Source: Paraperlucidibaca sp. (lineage in GTDB: Bacteria > Pseudomonadota > Gammaproteobacteria > Pseudomonadales > Moraxellaceae). From it: a DNA stretch of 34,941 nucleotides. Below the pieces are notes generated by a model. It had not been told where the DNA came from. It did no database searches and saw nothing but the letters and a program-made list of their open reading frames with translations. The translations under genes were made by a program, and so were the position numbers. Positions 22,061 to 31,208 of this stretch are shown here, one piece after another (positions within the stretch are counted from its first letter, which is position 1; each line of letters opens with the position of its first letter). The stretch is from contig JAGPVX010000044.1 in assembly GCA_018066805.1 (NCBI GenBank), positions 1 to 34,941 of the forward strand. The letters are read 5' to 3'.

Positions 22061-23152
22061 CTACCCAGCTAAAGTCGGATAATCCGTATATCCCTCAGCC
22101 CCACCACCATAAAACAACTCTGGCCGCTGCTCATTCAGCGAGGCATCCAAACGCAAACGCTCAGCCAAATCTGGATTGGCAATATACGGGCGCCCAAACG
22201 CCGCCGCATCAATCAACGACTTGCCCAATAAGGCAGACGCCTTCTCTTTCGTATAATTACCAGCACCGATAATCACGCCAGGGAAGCGCGCTCTCAGGGC
22301 AATACGAAAGCGATCGCTCAGCAATGGACCGCCAGCCCAATCAGGCTCAGACAAATGCAAAAAAGCAATACCGCGTTTCGTAAATTCTTCGGCTAAATAC
22401 AGGCCCATGGCCTCGCCTTCAGAGTCATCGAGGGCATTAAAATTGCCCATCGGCGAAATACGAATACCAACGCGATCGGCATCCCACGTGGCAATCACCG
22501 CATCCAGTACTTCCAGCGTTAAACGAGCGCGATTTTCCAAGCTGCCACCGTAGGCATCGCTGCGATGGTTGCTTTCTGTGGATTGAAACTGATGCAGCAA
22601 ATAGCCATGCGCGGCGTGAATTTCAACATAGTCGAAGCCAGCCTCTTGAGATGCGCGTGTGGCATGCACATAGCTCGCAATTAGCTCAGGAATTTCCTCC
22701 AGTGCTAAGGCGCGTGGCGTGCTACAGGGCACACGCTCAGGCTTACCATCAGCACCAAGCACGGTAGTTTTTGTTCTTGCAGGCAAGTCAGAAGCCGACA
22801 CTGGCGGCTGATTATCGATCTGCAAGCTGCTGTGCGAGATGCGCCCAACATGCCAAAGCTGCATAGCAATATGACCACCGACCTCATGCACGGCACTGGT
22901 CACGCGTTGCCATCCGGCGACTTGTTCAGGAGAATAAATACCTGGCGTTTGCATATAGCCTTTGCCCTGTGGCGAAATTTGCGAGGCCTCAGTGATGATT
23001 AAGCCAGCGCCAGCACGCTGCTGATAATAAGTCACCGAAATATCACTGGGCACATCGCCTGCACTGGCGCGCATACGCGTTAGCGGCGCCATAACAACGC
23101 GGTTAGGCAGCGTTAAAGCGCCTATCGTTAATGGCTCAAATAATTGACTCAT
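22061..23152 (-). CDS. Old Yellow Enzyme-family alkene reductase (NemA-like)
   Basis: The 363-residue FMN enzyme has a TIM barrel starting LFEPLTIGALTLPNRVVMAP, the substrate-binding pair in EIHAAHGYLLHQF (about 178-190), the AYGGSLENRARL block and the C-terminal FMN-phosphate region GRPYIANPDLAERL. Members reduce activated C=C bonds, nitrate esters and maleimides with NADPH; the sequence follows the NemA/XenB group. It is downstream of the COG3199 gene with a 25-base gap, forming a probable two-gene operon. The long palindrome at 21970-22048 follows the stop. Confidence 0.92.
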   Translation of the reverse strand: MSQLFEPLTIGALTLPNRVVMAPLTRMRASAGDVPSDISVTYYQQRAGAGLIITEASQISPQGKGYMQTPGIYSPEQVAGWQRVTSAVHEVGGHIAMQLWHVGRISHSSLQIDNQPPVSASDLPARTKTTVLGADGKPERVPCSTPRALALEEIPELIASYVHATRASQEAGFDYVEIHAAHGYLLHQFQSTESNHRSDAYGGSLENRARLTLEVLDAVIATWDADRVGIRISPMGNFNALDDSEGEAMGLYLAEEFTKRGIAFLHLSEPDWAGGPLLSDRFRIALRARFPGVIIGAGNYTKEKASALLGKSLIDAAAFGRPYIANPDLAERLRLDASLNEQRPELFYGGGAEGYTDYPTLAG

Positions 23153-23177
23153 GTCTAGCTCCTAAGAAAGCAATGAT

Positions 23178-24359
23178 TCAGCCCGCAACAACGTAGAGTG
23201 CGGCCTGCTGATAACCCGTGATAATCGGCCAAAGCCCAGACCACGCACGATCTAAATTGGCATTATTCGTATCTAGCCTAAGTGGCCGACCCGATAGTGC
23301 AGCAAGCTTGGCGGGCGTAGCCAGCACACGCAATGCGTCACGACCAATTATTTCTAGCAACGCCGCACTTAACTGCTGATTACCACGACCAATAAGGCTG
23401 CCCTGCCCACCCGTTGGCGTGATGATGATGATCAGTGAGTCTTGCTCGGCAACGCGCAGTAAATCGGCGGCAGTAGCATCGGCGCAAACTAGCTCGCCAT
23501 CGCAAATGATATCGAAGCCTAATAAGGTGTTTGGCAGCGCTAAGGCCTCGGCAACGGCAGCAACCGTCGTGCCCGGACCTAAGGCGTAATACTGACCAGG
23601 CAACATATCTTCGACTACGCTGGCTGCGATCTCTGCAACAACTAAAGCCTCGACCTCAAGGCCTGAGCATTTCACCTGCTGCAATTGATTCGCCGCCACG
23701 GGCACACGCATTTCGCCAAAGTGTTTAGCAATGACGCGGCCATTTCGCAAAGCTGCTTCATCAATATCTCGCACTTCGGCAGTATCGAGCGCCACCCATT
23801 CGCCACGTAATAAGGCTAGTAGTAACTCCGCTGCCGCTTTCGGGTTAATGGCAAACACACCCGAATGCATTTTCACGCCAGCCGGCAAGCCCAATACAGG
23901 CGTCGTTGTGCCAATAGCTGTGCAGACATCGCGCGCCGTGCCATCGCCGCCTGCGAAGAGTAAAAGATCAACACCTGCTGCTTTTATAGCTTGCGCAAGT
24001 ACTTGAGTATCTTGCGCTGTGGATGGCTGATTAATAGCGATGGGCACAGGCTCATAGGCTAGGCCTAATTGGCTGAGTGTAGAGCCACCCATGGGGCCGT
24101 CGATACTGACCCAGTGCGGTTTTACTAGGTCTTCTTGCAACATCTCATCGAGTGCGGTGAAGAATGCAAGCATTCGACACTGCGCTGGGCTCTCGCCAGC
24201 AAGCGTTTGTATCACAAGTTGCGCACGCACATCGGCGGGGATTTCATCGCTGCCTTTTAGCGCTAAAGGCCCGCCAACACCGGCATAGGGGTTGATGAGC
24301 AGGCCAATACGCAAGGCGCGCGAAGTGGTGGTTTCTGAAACAGTCTGAAATGATTTCAT
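23178..24359 (-). CDS. ATP-NAD kinase-family protein (COG3199, AcoX-like)
   Basis: The 393-residue protein has a leading LLINPYAGVGGP segment, the NAD-kinase signature GGDGTARD (about 135-142) and the following GLPAGVKMHSGVFA block. The C-terminal beta-rich half is typical of COG3199. These proteins are predicted polyphosphate- or ATP-dependent NAD kinases, but few have been tested and AcoX relatives have no firm function. It sits upstream of an NADPH-dependent alkene reductase, which makes an NADP(H)-supply role attractive but unproven. It is divergent from the small 24446 gene. Confidence 0.8.
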   Translation of the reverse strand: MKSFQTVSETTTSRALRIGLLINPYAGVGGPLALKGSDEIPADVRAQLVIQTLAGESPAQCRMLAFFTALDEMLQEDLVKPHWVSIDGPMGGSTLSQLGLAYEPVPIAINQPSTAQDTQVLAQAIKAAGVDLLLFAGGDGTARDVCTAIGTTTPVLGLPAGVKMHSGVFAINPKAAAELLLALLRGEWVALDTAEVRDIDEAALRNGRVIAKHFGEMRVPVAANQLQQVKCSGLEVEALVVAEIAASVVEDMLPGQYYALGPGTTVAAVAEALALPNTLLGFDIICDGELVCADATAADLLRVAEQDSLIIIITPTGGQGSLIGRGNQQLSAALLEIIGRDALRVLATPAKLAALSGRPLRLDTNNANLDRAWSGLWPIITGYQQAALYVVAG

Positions 24360-24445
24360 AGATGGTTACATTTTACGCAGGAAAGTCCATGACGCACCCG
24401 AGGGCACTCACTATATTGAACTCAAGGAAACGCACGAGGTGCCCC

Positions 24446-24619
24446 ATGAATACAGTCAACGCAAACCACATCGAAAATCGCCAATACAGCAACGCATTTC
24501 AATTTGCCGTGCTAGTCGATGAACAGGGCCATGAAATTGCGATCACTGAAGAGATGATCCAGCAAGCCTGTGCCGACCTAGCTAAACGCTGCCATTTTCC
24601 GCAAAGCCGCGCAGCTTAA
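24446..24619 (+). CDS. Small PA1571-like protein
   Basis: The 57-residue protein has FAVLVDEQGHEIAITEEMI followed by QQACADLAKRC, the pattern of the short PA1571 family (hydrophobic strand, D-x-x-G-x-E-x-x-ITEEMI, helix with A/C residues). No function is known. The ATG at 24446 is chosen because GAGGTG lies a few bases upstream; the frame is open further up but without a ribosome site. An intrinsic terminator follows 23 bases after the stop. It is divergent from the COG3199 gene. Confidence 0.7.
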   Translation: MNTVNANHIENRQYSNAFQFAVLVDEQGHEIAITEEMIQQACADLAKRCHFPQSRAA

Positions 24620-24642
24620 TTCAGCGCTAGCTTGCTAAACAT

Positions 24643-24666
24643 AAGCCGCTTCAATAGCGGCTTTTT
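24643..24666 (+). terminator. Rho-independent terminator after the PA1571-like gene
   Basis: AAGCCGC (24643-24649) pairs with GCGGCTT (24657-24663), followed by T residues to 24666. It lies between convergent genes; on the minus strand the trailing U-run is weaker. Confidence 0.85.
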
Positions 24667-24699
24667 GTTGCCTACAACTTTTACAGAAAATACTGCTTA

Positions 24700-25182
24700 T
24701 CAGCCTTTGCTAGGCCATACAGCGTAGCTTGCCTCTAGCGTCAATGCATCCTCGCCCGCACTTTGCACCACTACTTGCACGCTCACGCGGCCACGGCCAT
24801 GACTGGCAATGCGTGCTTTCAAGCCGGCTAAATCCTCAGCACTAGGCAATATCGCGATGGCTTTGAAGTCACTCATCACCGGCTTTCTATAACGAATATG
24901 TGAATCTGCGGCAGCAACCAAGCACGGCACATACTGCGACTTCGCCCATAAGGTGAGCGTTGCCCAACCGGTAACGGTTGCTAGTGTGGCGAGTGAGCCG
25001 GCAAAGGCCGTGCTTTTGTCATTGGTGTTGGGCGCAAGCGGCGCGGCGATGCATAGCGACTGGCCATCCCAAGCTTCAAGCGAGGTTTGCATATAGCTGA
25101 GCATGGGAATTTCATCGCGCACGCTTGCCCAAAATGTTTGAGCCTCAGCCAAAGTACTGCTTGCTTGCGGGCTTGAAGCCAT
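24700..25182 (-). CDS. Thioesterase-like hot-dog protein (YiiD C-terminal domain family)
   Basis: The protein has 160 residues from the ATG at 25182, chosen because AAGGA lies about 11 bases upstream, inside the end of the nitroreductase gene; the frame is open to 25224 but would overlap that gene further. The sequence has the hot-dog pattern of the YiiD_C group, including PLAPNTNDKSTAFAGSLATL (the helix with its N-D residues), and ADSHIRYRKPVMSDF followed by the last strands. Such domains often hydrolyse acyl-CoA or related thioesters; the substrate is unknown. It is the last gene of the dnaX-led minus-strand run. Confidence 0.72.
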   Translation of the reverse strand: MASSPQASSTLAEAQTFWASVRDEIPMLSYMQTSLEAWDGQSLCIAAPLAPNTNDKSTAFAGSLATLATVTGWATLTLWAKSQYVPCLVAAADSHIRYRKPVMSDFKAIAILPSAEDLAGLKARIASHGRGRVSVQVVVQSAGEDALTLEASYAVWPSKG

Positions 25183-25190
25183 AGCGTCAC

Positions 25191-25757
25191 TTATCCTTGT
25201 TGTTTCGCTGGCCATTGCGCCCAAAGCTTTTCTGGCAATGCCGGTGCGGCTTTATCAGCCAGAGCGCTACCAACGTAAACCAAGCCACCAATATGCTCAT
25301 GTGGCGCTAAGCCGAGCTCGGCGCACACATGCTTCTCGGTTGCCATCTCGCCTGTGCGCCATATCGCAGCCATACCTTGCGCGTGCAGCGCTAGCAGCAG
25401 ATTTTGTACCGAAGCGCCCAAGCTCAGCCACTGCTCCCATTCAGGCACGCCCGGATGATCTTGCAGGCTTAAAATTGCGACGATAATCATTGGTGCGCGA
25501 AGCGGTAATTGGCGAAAACGCTCAGCTTCGACCTCGGCACGAGCAGGGTCTGTCTTTGCTATAGCGGCGACAAAAACCTCACCAAGCTGCGCAAGGCCAT
25601 CACCTTCGATCACCAAATAGCGCCACGGTCTTATGACGCGATGATCTGGCGCGCAGGCTGCAGCCTCAAATGCGATAGCTAGCTGCTCCGGCGTTGGCAC
25701 TGGCAAGCCTAAGCGTGGCAATGAGCGGCGAGTTCGAATAGCGGTTAATGCATCCAT
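25191..25757 (-). CDS. Nitroreductase family protein (YdjA-like)
   Basis: The 188-residue FMN enzyme is of the short YdjA type: an N-terminal TRRSLPRLGLPVP segment, APDHRVIRPWRYLVIEGDG with FMN contacts, SLGASVQNLLLALHAQGMAAIW (cut here for length in description only as the central helix region), and a GGLVYVG strand near the end. It reduces nitro or quinone-like compounds with NAD(P)H; the physiological substrate is unknown. It lies 12 bases after the nitronate monooxygenase gene, two flavoenzymes of nitro compounds side by side. Confidence 0.88.
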   Translation of the reverse strand: MDALTAIRTRRSLPRLGLPVPTPEQLAIAFEAAACAPDHRVIRPWRYLVIEGDGLAQLGEVFVAAIAKTDPARAEVEAERFRQLPLRAPMIIVAILSLQDHPGVPEWEQWLSLGASVQNLLLALHAQGMAAIWRTGEMATEKHVCAELGLAPHEHIGGLVYVGSALADKAAPALPEKLWAQWPAKQQG

Positions 25758-25769
25758 AAAAGCCTCTAG

Positions 25770-26879
25770 TTAACTGGTGACTGGCTGCGGATGCGGCGAG
25801 TGTATTTCAGCGGCTTGTGTGGGGCTTTTAGCGATATGCCCAGATAAAGCGGCGACAGCGGTAAAGCTTGCATCGGCCTCGTGCATTAGCCGCTGCATCA
25901 ACTCATCGCAGCTAGGCACATCGTCAATCAAACCTTGCGCTTGGCCAATAAGTTGTACGCCGCGATCAAGGTCGCCATCAAGAATAGCTAAGCGAATACG
26001 CTCAACCGCAGCAGCGAAGAAGCTCAGCTGCAATGTCGCTAATGGGCCGTGACGGCGCAGGTTAGCGATGACCTGGCTAATCGGTGTGCTCTGCTCGCGC
26101 ATAAGCTTTAAAGAGGCCCAGAGCGCACGCAGCGGGCTCATGGGTTTGCGGGCAGCATCTCGCGCCGCTGGTGTATCCATGATGCGGCAAGGCATGCCAT
26201 CGAAGTTTTTGGTGTAGAGCGTGTCGCTGACCGATTTTTTCGCAATCACAGCGCGCGTGTTGGCGTGTACTGGGCTTTCCTGAGTCATCGCCCAGCGCGT
26301 GCCCATCACCACCGCATCAGCACCTAAGGCTAGCGCTGCAACTAGGCCACTGCCATTGGCAATCCCGCCAGCGGCGATAATCGGAATTCGGCAAACATGG
26401 CGGATGGCCGGCACTAGCACCAGTGTTGTGACATCGCCACCATGCGCAGCGGCCTCATGGCCGGTGACCAGTAAAGCATCGGCGCCATCACGCTCGGCAG
26501 CGATGGCATGTCGCTCAGTCACAACGGTTGCGATGACTTTGCCGCCATAGGCATGGGCGCGCTTGCATAGCCAATCGCCCTTGCCTAGCGAGAAATTAAT
26601 CACCGGCACTTGCTCTTCAAGCGCCACTTCGGCGTTTTCATGAGCACCCGGCATGATTAAGGCCAAGCCAACACCAAATGGTTGGCTGGTTAAGGTCCGT
26701 GCTTTTCTAATTTCGGCACGAGCTTGCTCAGGCGTGAGATGACCAATTTGGATCAAGCCTAGCCCGCCAGCATTGCTTACAGCAGCTGCCAGCTCAGCAT
26801 TGGAGACATAGGTCATGCCTGCGCAAATCTGTGGATAGCGGATGCCAAACAGCGTAGTGATGCGGGTTTGCCAGCTCAT
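25770..26879 (-). CDS. Nitronate monooxygenase family flavoprotein
   Basis: The 369-residue FMN protein has a TIM barrel with FGIRYPQICAGMTYVSNAEL at the start, SNAGGLGLIQIG, the GHEAAAHGGD catalytic-histidine region (about 138-147), PIIAAGGIANG and ALGADAVVMGTRW for phosphate binding. This fits the 2-nitropropane dioxygenase/nitronate monooxygenase family, which oxidises alkyl nitronates such as propionate-3-nitronate. FabK-type enoyl-ACP reductase is a related alternative, less likely from the HGG region. It follows recR by 21 bases in one transcription direction. Confidence 0.87.
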   Translation of the reverse strand: MSWQTRITTLFGIRYPQICAGMTYVSNAELAAAVSNAGGLGLIQIGHLTPEQARAEIRKARTLTSQPFGVGLALIMPGAHENAEVALEEQVPVINFSLGKGDWLCKRAHAYGGKVIATVVTERHAIAAERDGADALLVTGHEAAAHGGDVTTLVLVPAIRHVCRIPIIAAGGIANGSGLVAALALGADAVVMGTRWAMTQESPVHANTRAVIAKKSVSDTLYTKNFDGMPCRIMDTPAARDAARKPMSPLRALWASLKLMREQSTPISQVIANLRRHGPLATLQLSFFAAAVERIRLAILDGDLDRGVQLIGQAQGLIDDVPSCDELMQRLMHEADASFTAVAALSGHIAKSPTQAAEIHSPHPQPVTS

Positions 26880-26900
26880 AAAGCCATTCCTAATAAAGTG

Positions 26901-27500
26901 TCACAATACTGGGCGGCGGCCACTTAGGGCGTGAGTCAGCGTATTGCCATCGACAAACTCAAGCTCACCGCCCATGGGCACACCGTGACCAATGCGACTC
27001 ACAACTAATGGCAGTGCGCGCGTGGCTTCACGCAAATAATGCGCAGTCGCCTCGCCCTCCACCGTGGCATTGGTAGCGATGATCAGCTCCGTAATGCTGG
27101 GGTTTTCGCGCAAGCGGCTCAGTAGCGCAGGCAGGCCAAGCTCATTGGGGCCGATGCCATCGAGCGGAGATAAACGCCCTAACAAAACAAAATAGCGGCC
27201 CCGAAAACTGCCGCTTTGCTCTAGCGCGATCACATCCATGGGGCTTTCGACCACGCATAAGGCGCTGTCATCGCGGCTGGCATCTTGGCATAGGCGGCAA
27301 GTCGTTTGCTCAGTGAGCATGCGACAGCTGCTGCAATGCTCCACTTGATGCAGGGCTTGCTCTAGCGCTTTCATCAGCCGTAAACCGCCGGGGCGCTGGC
27401 GCTCCAACAAGTTTAAGGCCATGCGCTGCGCCGACTTAGGACCAACACCTGGCAAGATGCGTAGTGCGTCAATCAGCTCGCTGATGAGTGGGCTGAGCAT
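26901..27500 (-). CDS. recR: Recombination mediator RecR
   Basis: The 199-residue protein is of standard length. It has the N-terminal helix-hairpin-helix [14 protein letters not shown] (17-30), a four-cysteine zinc finger (CSSC...CRLC, about 56-72) and a Toprim domain starting [16 protein letters not shown]. RecR works with RecF and RecO to load RecA at single-strand gaps. It follows ybaB by 3 bases in the conserved dnaX-ybaB-recR order. Confidence 0.97.
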   Translation of the reverse strand: MLSPLISELIDALRILPGVGPKSAQRMALNLLERQRPGGLRLMKALEQALHQVEHCSSCRMLTEQTTCRLCQDASRDDSALCVVESPMDVIALEQSGSFRGRYFVLLGRLSPLDGIGPNELGLPALLSRLRENPSITELIIATNATVEGEATAHYLREATRALPLVVSRIGHGVPMGGELEFVDGNTLTHALSGRRPVL

Positions 27501-27503
27501 GTC

Positions 27504-27833
27504 TTAGAATGGCATCTTAAAGCCAGGCGGCAAGCCTAAGCCGCTGGTGGCTGCGCCCATCGCTTCTTTGCTAGTGGCTTCGACTTTGCGCACCGTGTCA
27601 TTTATCGCAGCGGCAATTAAGTCTTCCAAGATGTCTTTATCTTCGCTGAGTAAGCTGGCATCGATGCTGACGCGCTTCACGCCGTGCTGACCATTCATGG
27701 TGATTTTTACCAAACCAGCGCCGGCTTCGCCCTGAATTTCGGCGGCTGCTAGCTCGGCTTGAGCGGCTTCCATTTTCTTCTGCATTTGCTCTTGCATGCG
27801 CTGAGCTTGTTGCATCATTTGTTGCATATTCAT
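27504..27833 (-). CDS. ybaB: YbaB/EbfC nucleoid-associated protein
   Basis: The 109-residue protein has an N-terminal Met/Gln-rich helix ([20 protein letters not shown]), a central beta strand region with [19 protein letters not shown] and a C-terminal helix ending in a [10 protein letters not shown] tail, all typical. The protein binds DNA as a dimer. It lies between dnaX (27 bases) and recR (3 bases), the usual neighbours. Confidence 0.96.
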   Translation of the reverse strand: MNMQQMMQQAQRMQEQMQKKMEAAQAELAAAEIQGEAGAGLVKITMNGQHGVKRVSIDASLLSEDKDILEDLIAAAINDTVRKVEATSKEAMGAATSGLGLPPGFKMPF

Positions 27834-27860
27834 AATCTTAAATCCATCTCTTAATGTAAA

Positions 27861-29702
27861 TTAGTGCGTTAGTGTTAATGACTCAGGCAGTAGCCTAGCG
27901 CCAAAAGTAGACTCTAAGGCCTTCACCACCGGATCATTGCGCAAGGCCGTTTCAGCTGCCTCGCGGCGTGCGGCAGCTAAGCGTTGGCGGCGCTGAATTG
28001 GCGTTTCTACGTCGGGCTCTACCAACGATAAATGAATCGCCTGCGCTGGAAAGTCGCGTGCCAATGCCTGCTGCAATGGCGGAAACGCTTGGCCACCCGC
28101 CAGCATTTGATGTTGGGGCGATAAGCGTAATTCCCAAGCGGTATCGGCTTGTTGATGCAAATAAGTGTGGCGCGCCAAGTTCAACGGCGCGCCAGTAAGG
28201 CCGGAGCGGTCTACCCATTGCGCCCATGCCTCTGCTGACCAGTCGCCGGCCATTAGGCGTGATTGCGGGTGATCGGCAGGCTCTGCAGTTGCAGCTTGAG
28301 TCTGGGGACTCGCAGCCTCTTCATTCGATGATGGGGCTTCAGCGGCGATGTTTTGATTTACGGCTGGTGGCTCGTATCTTGGCGTTGGCTCTGGTGAGAC
28401 CGGCGCAGCCGAAACTGCACGAGGCTGCGCTACCACCGGTCGTTCAAGCGCTGCAGCAGGCACCACGGCTGTTGGCGGCTGCACTGAAATTTGCGGCGTT
28501 GAAGTCGCCATAGCCGTCGTAGAAGAAGCAGAAGCCACTGAAGGCGTTGCTGGCTGAGCCATTGTAGGCGCCGCCGCTCGCTGCGCTCGCGCCCCACCGC
28601 CACTTACTGGCGCAGTCGTATCAGGCCGAAAGCTCAACATCCGCAGCAGCGTCATCTCAAAGCCTGAACGAGCATCCACTGCCAATGGCAGGTCGCGACG
28701 ACCATGCAGCGCCATTTGGTAGTACAGCTGCAAGTCTTCCGCTGTCAACGCCGCCGCAATAGCCAGCAAGCGATCTCTATCACCCTCACTATTATCAATA
28801 GCATCTGGCACTGCCTGTGCTACAGCTAGGCGATGCAAGACACTAATCAACTCTGTAATAGCGCCTGCAAAATCAATGCTTTGTTCAGCCATTCCAGAAA
28901 CTACTGAAAGTACTGAAGCAGCATCTTGAGACAGCAAGGCATCAAGCACACGAAACACCAAGTCACGGTCGATACTCCCGAGCAGCGTGCGCACATCGGC
29001 CTCAATCAGCGAACCATGGCCAAAGGCAATGGCTTGGTCAGTCAGCGATAGCGCATCGCGCATCGAGCCCTGAGCACCACGGGCAAGCAACCACAGTGCA
29101 GCGTCTTCAAAGCTAATGTTTTCGGCATGCAAAACATGCTGCAAATGCCCAACCACACGCTCTGGCGTCATCGGCTTTAAAGCAAATTGCAGGCAGCGCG
29201 ACAAGATCGTCATCGGCAATTTTTGCGGATCGGTAGTGGCGAGCAAAAACTTCACATGGGGCGGCGGCTCTTCGAGGGTTTTCAGCAAGGCATTGAAAGA
29301 GTGCCCCGAGAGCATATGCACCTCATCGATCAAATACACCTTGTAGCGCCCGCGTGTTGGCGCGTACTGCACATTATCGAGCAACTCGCGGGTGTCTTCG
29401 ACTTTGGTGCGCGAAGCCGCGTCGACCTCAATTAAATCAACAAAGCGGCCTTCGTCGATCTCACGACAAGTACTGCACACGCCACAAGGATTGGCGCTTA
29501 TGCCCTCTTCGCAGTTCAAGCAGCGCGATAAAATACGTGCAATCGTGGTTTTCCCCACACCGCGTGTGCCCGTAAACAAATAAGCGTGATGCAGCCGATT
29601 TTGCTCCAGTGCATGGCTTAACGCACGCGCCACCACTTCTTGCCCAACAAGCTCCTGAAAGCAGCGTGGACGGTATTTACGGGCAAGTACGTGATAACTC
29701 AT
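27861..29702 (-). CDS. dnaX: DNA polymerase III subunits gamma/tau
   Basis: The 613-residue clamp-loader ATPase has Walker A GTRGVGKTT (about 45-53), a four-cysteine zinc module (CLNC...CGVC..C, about 63-80), Walker B IDEVHMLS and the sensor SRC motif LSRCLQF. A long Ala/Pro/Thr-rich linker (about 370-490) precedes the C-terminal tau domain. Tau binds the polymerase core and DnaB. I saw no A-AAA-AAG slippery sequence in the coding strand, so the E. coli-type frameshift making gamma is not supported here. It is first of the operon dnaX-ybaB-recR and the three genes after it. Confidence 0.96.
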   Translation of the reverse strand: MSYHVLARKYRPRCFQELVGQEVVARALSHALEQNRLHHAYLFTGTRGVGKTTIARILSRCLNCEEGISANPCGVCSTCREIDEGRFVDLIEVDAASRTKVEDTRELLDNVQYAPTRGRYKVYLIDEVHMLSGHSFNALLKTLEEPPPHVKFLLATTDPQKLPMTILSRCLQFALKPMTPERVVGHLQHVLHAENISFEDAALWLLARGAQGSMRDALSLTDQAIAFGHGSLIEADVRTLLGSIDRDLVFRVLDALLSQDAASVLSVVSGMAEQSIDFAGAITELISVLHRLAVAQAVPDAIDNSEGDRDRLLAIAAALTAEDLQLYYQMALHGRRDLPLAVDARSGFEMTLLRMLSFRPDTTAPVSGGGARAQRAAAPTMAQPATPSVASASSTTAMATSTPQISVQPPTAVVPAAALERPVVAQPRAVSAAPVSPEPTPRYEPPAVNQNIAAEAPSSNEEAASPQTQAATAEPADHPQSRLMAGDWSAEAWAQWVDRSGLTGAPLNLARHTYLHQQADTAWELRLSPQHQMLAGGQAFPPLQQALARDFPAQAIHLSLVEPDVETPIQRRQRLAAARREAAETALRNDPVVKALESTFGARLLPESLTLTH

Positions 29703-29805
29703 GAGCGGCGCTTCTACTTATTTAATCAAAGTCTATCCTAGCGGATGCGCGTGCCTACCCCAAGCCTTTCGGGTAATTTCACTTACGCTCAATTAAAGGC
29801 AAAGC

Positions 29806-29834
29806 TTGCTCAGTGACTGATCAGTCGCTACATT
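29806..29834 (+). promoter_or_regulatory. Promoter of the alpha/beta hydrolase gene with a palindromic operator in its spacer
   Basis: TTGCTC (29806-29811) and TACATT (29829-29834) are spaced 17 bases apart. The spacer contains the perfect 12-base palindrome GACTGATCAGTC (29815-29826). A repressor bound there would block polymerase. The form resembles TetR-family operators. The hydrolase ATG lies 35 bases after the -10. Confidence 0.5.
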
Positions 29835-29868
29835 CTGCGCGGTATTTTTATTTTTATACGGAATAATC

Positions 29869-31140
29869 ATGGCATCACCCGCCCAACGAGTCTCCCGTGT
29901 TGCTAATCAAGCCTATCGCCAGAGCAAACTCGCTATTACCGGCATCCCATGGTGGCAGCATTTACCCGAAGACTTTCCCGAATGGCAGGATGAATTTGAG
30001 CTTAACGGCGTCGCAAAGCTCATGGTCGCCGGCACCAAGCAAATTGATAATGTTATCCGTACCAGCTTAGCGACGATGGCTGGACTACTAGCTATTCCAA
30101 CCACGTTAAGGCCCAAGCAAGTAGCGATCGATCGCGAGCAGCGCGCGTTCTACGAAGAGTTTGCTCGAAATGGCGATGCCGATGCCTTTTATCAGCGGCC
30201 GAAGCGCGGCGTAAGCATGCGCAGACAAAAATCGAACTACCTGCAATACCGCCCTAATATTGGTCACATCGACTTACTATCATTCGATAGCGCATTTGAA
30301 GCCGTCAACCCTGCCTTACGTGAGCATTACTCAAGCTACGAGCGCAACGCCACGGCGTGGGCCGAGCATTGGCAGCATGATGACAAACCGCGCCCCACCA
30401 TCATTGTCATTCACGGCTTCACCGCCGACCCGTATTGGCTCAATAGCCGATTTTTAGCGATGCCATGGTTTTACGAACAAGGCTATGACGTCCTGATGGT
30501 CACGCTACCATTTCACGGCAAGCGCCAAGGCAAATTCTCGCCCTTCAGCGGCCATGGCTACTTCTCCCACGGCTTCTGCCATATGAACGAAACTGTGGCC
30601 CATGCCATCCACGATATTCGTGTCTTTATGGACTACCTGGAAGACCAAGGCGTGCCGCAAATGGGTGTCACCGGCATTAGCCTAGGCGGCTACACCTCGG
30701 CGCTACTGGCCTGCGTTGAGGATAGGCTAGCCTTTTGCATACCCAATGTGCCGGTGGTGAGCATTATCGACATCATGCTTGAATGGTTCCCCACTGGCCC
30801 GATTGTGCGCACTGGCTTAAAGCTTGCCGGCATGAGCATCACCGATGCTCGTGCTGCAGTCGCCGTGCAGTCGGCACTGAGTTATCCCACCAAACTGCCA
30901 CGCGACCGCCTAATGCTCATCGCCGGAGCTGGCGATCGTTTAGCACCACCAAAGCATACGCACCTGCTCTGGGAGCATTGGCAGCGCTGCCGCCTGCATT
31001 GGTTCCCTGGTAATCACTTGATGCACTTAGATCAAGGCCGCTATCTAAAAGCTATGCGTAACTTCCTACAGCATATTGGCTTTGCTGTCGGAGCCAGTGC
31101 TAACGCCTCAGTTGAAACCACCTCTACTGCTCATAAGTAG
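29869..31140 (+). CDS. Alpha/beta hydrolase of unknown substrate
   Basis: The 423-residue protein has an alpha/beta-hydrolase core in its second half: HGFTADPYWLNSRF (oxyanion region, about 179-192), the nucleophile elbow GISLGGYTS (about 269-277), a late Asp in AGAGDRLAPP and the catalytic His in GNHLMHLDQG. The first 150 residues are outside the core and contain a hydrophobic ATMAGLLAIP stretch but no signal peptide. It is predicted to be an esterase or lipase-like enzyme; the substrate is not evident. It is divergent from dnaX, has its own promoter with a palindromic operator, and ends at a bidirectional terminator. Confidence 0.82.
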   Translation: MASPAQRVSRVANQAYRQSKLAITGIPWWQHLPEDFPEWQDEFELNGVAKLMVAGTKQIDNVIRTSLATMAGLLAIPTTLRPKQVAIDREQRAFYEEFARNGDADAFYQRPKRGVSMRRQKSNYLQYRPNIGHIDLLSFDSAFEAVNPALREHYSSYERNATAWAEHWQHDDKPRPTIIVIHGFTADPYWLNSRFLAMPWFYEQGYDVLMVTLPFHGKRQGKFSPFSGHGYFSHGFCHMNETVAHAIHDIRVFMDYLEDQGVPQMGVTGISLGGYTSALLACVEDRLAFCIPNVPVVSIIDIMLEWFPTGPIVRTGLKLAGMSITDARAAVAVQSALSYPTKLPRDRLMLIAGAGDRLAPPKHTHLLWEHWQRCRLHWFPGNHLMHLDQGRYLKAMRNFLQHIGFAVGASANASVETTSTAHK

Positions 31141-31162
31141 TGCTTGCCTGATTAGCGAACAT

Positions 31163-31195
31163 AAAAAAGCCGCCTCAGAAATGGGCGGCTTTTTT
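31163..31195. terminator. Bidirectional Rho-independent terminator
   Basis: AAAAAAGCCGCC and GGCGGCTTTTTT form a long stem with an 8- to 9-base loop, with A- and T-runs on both sides. It lies between the convergent hydrolase and coiled-coil genes and serves both. Confidence 0.92.
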
Positions 31196-31208
31196 ATTCA
31201 GCACAGGC

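Noticed and set aside
27952-29583. Several open frames antisense to or overlapping dnaX
   Set aside because: They are shadows of the dnaX coding sequence without ribosome sites or recognisable domains.
27861-29702. Programmed -1 frameshift in dnaX producing gamma
   Set aside because: No A-AAA-AAG heptamer was seen in the coding strand; the long reading frame gives tau only.
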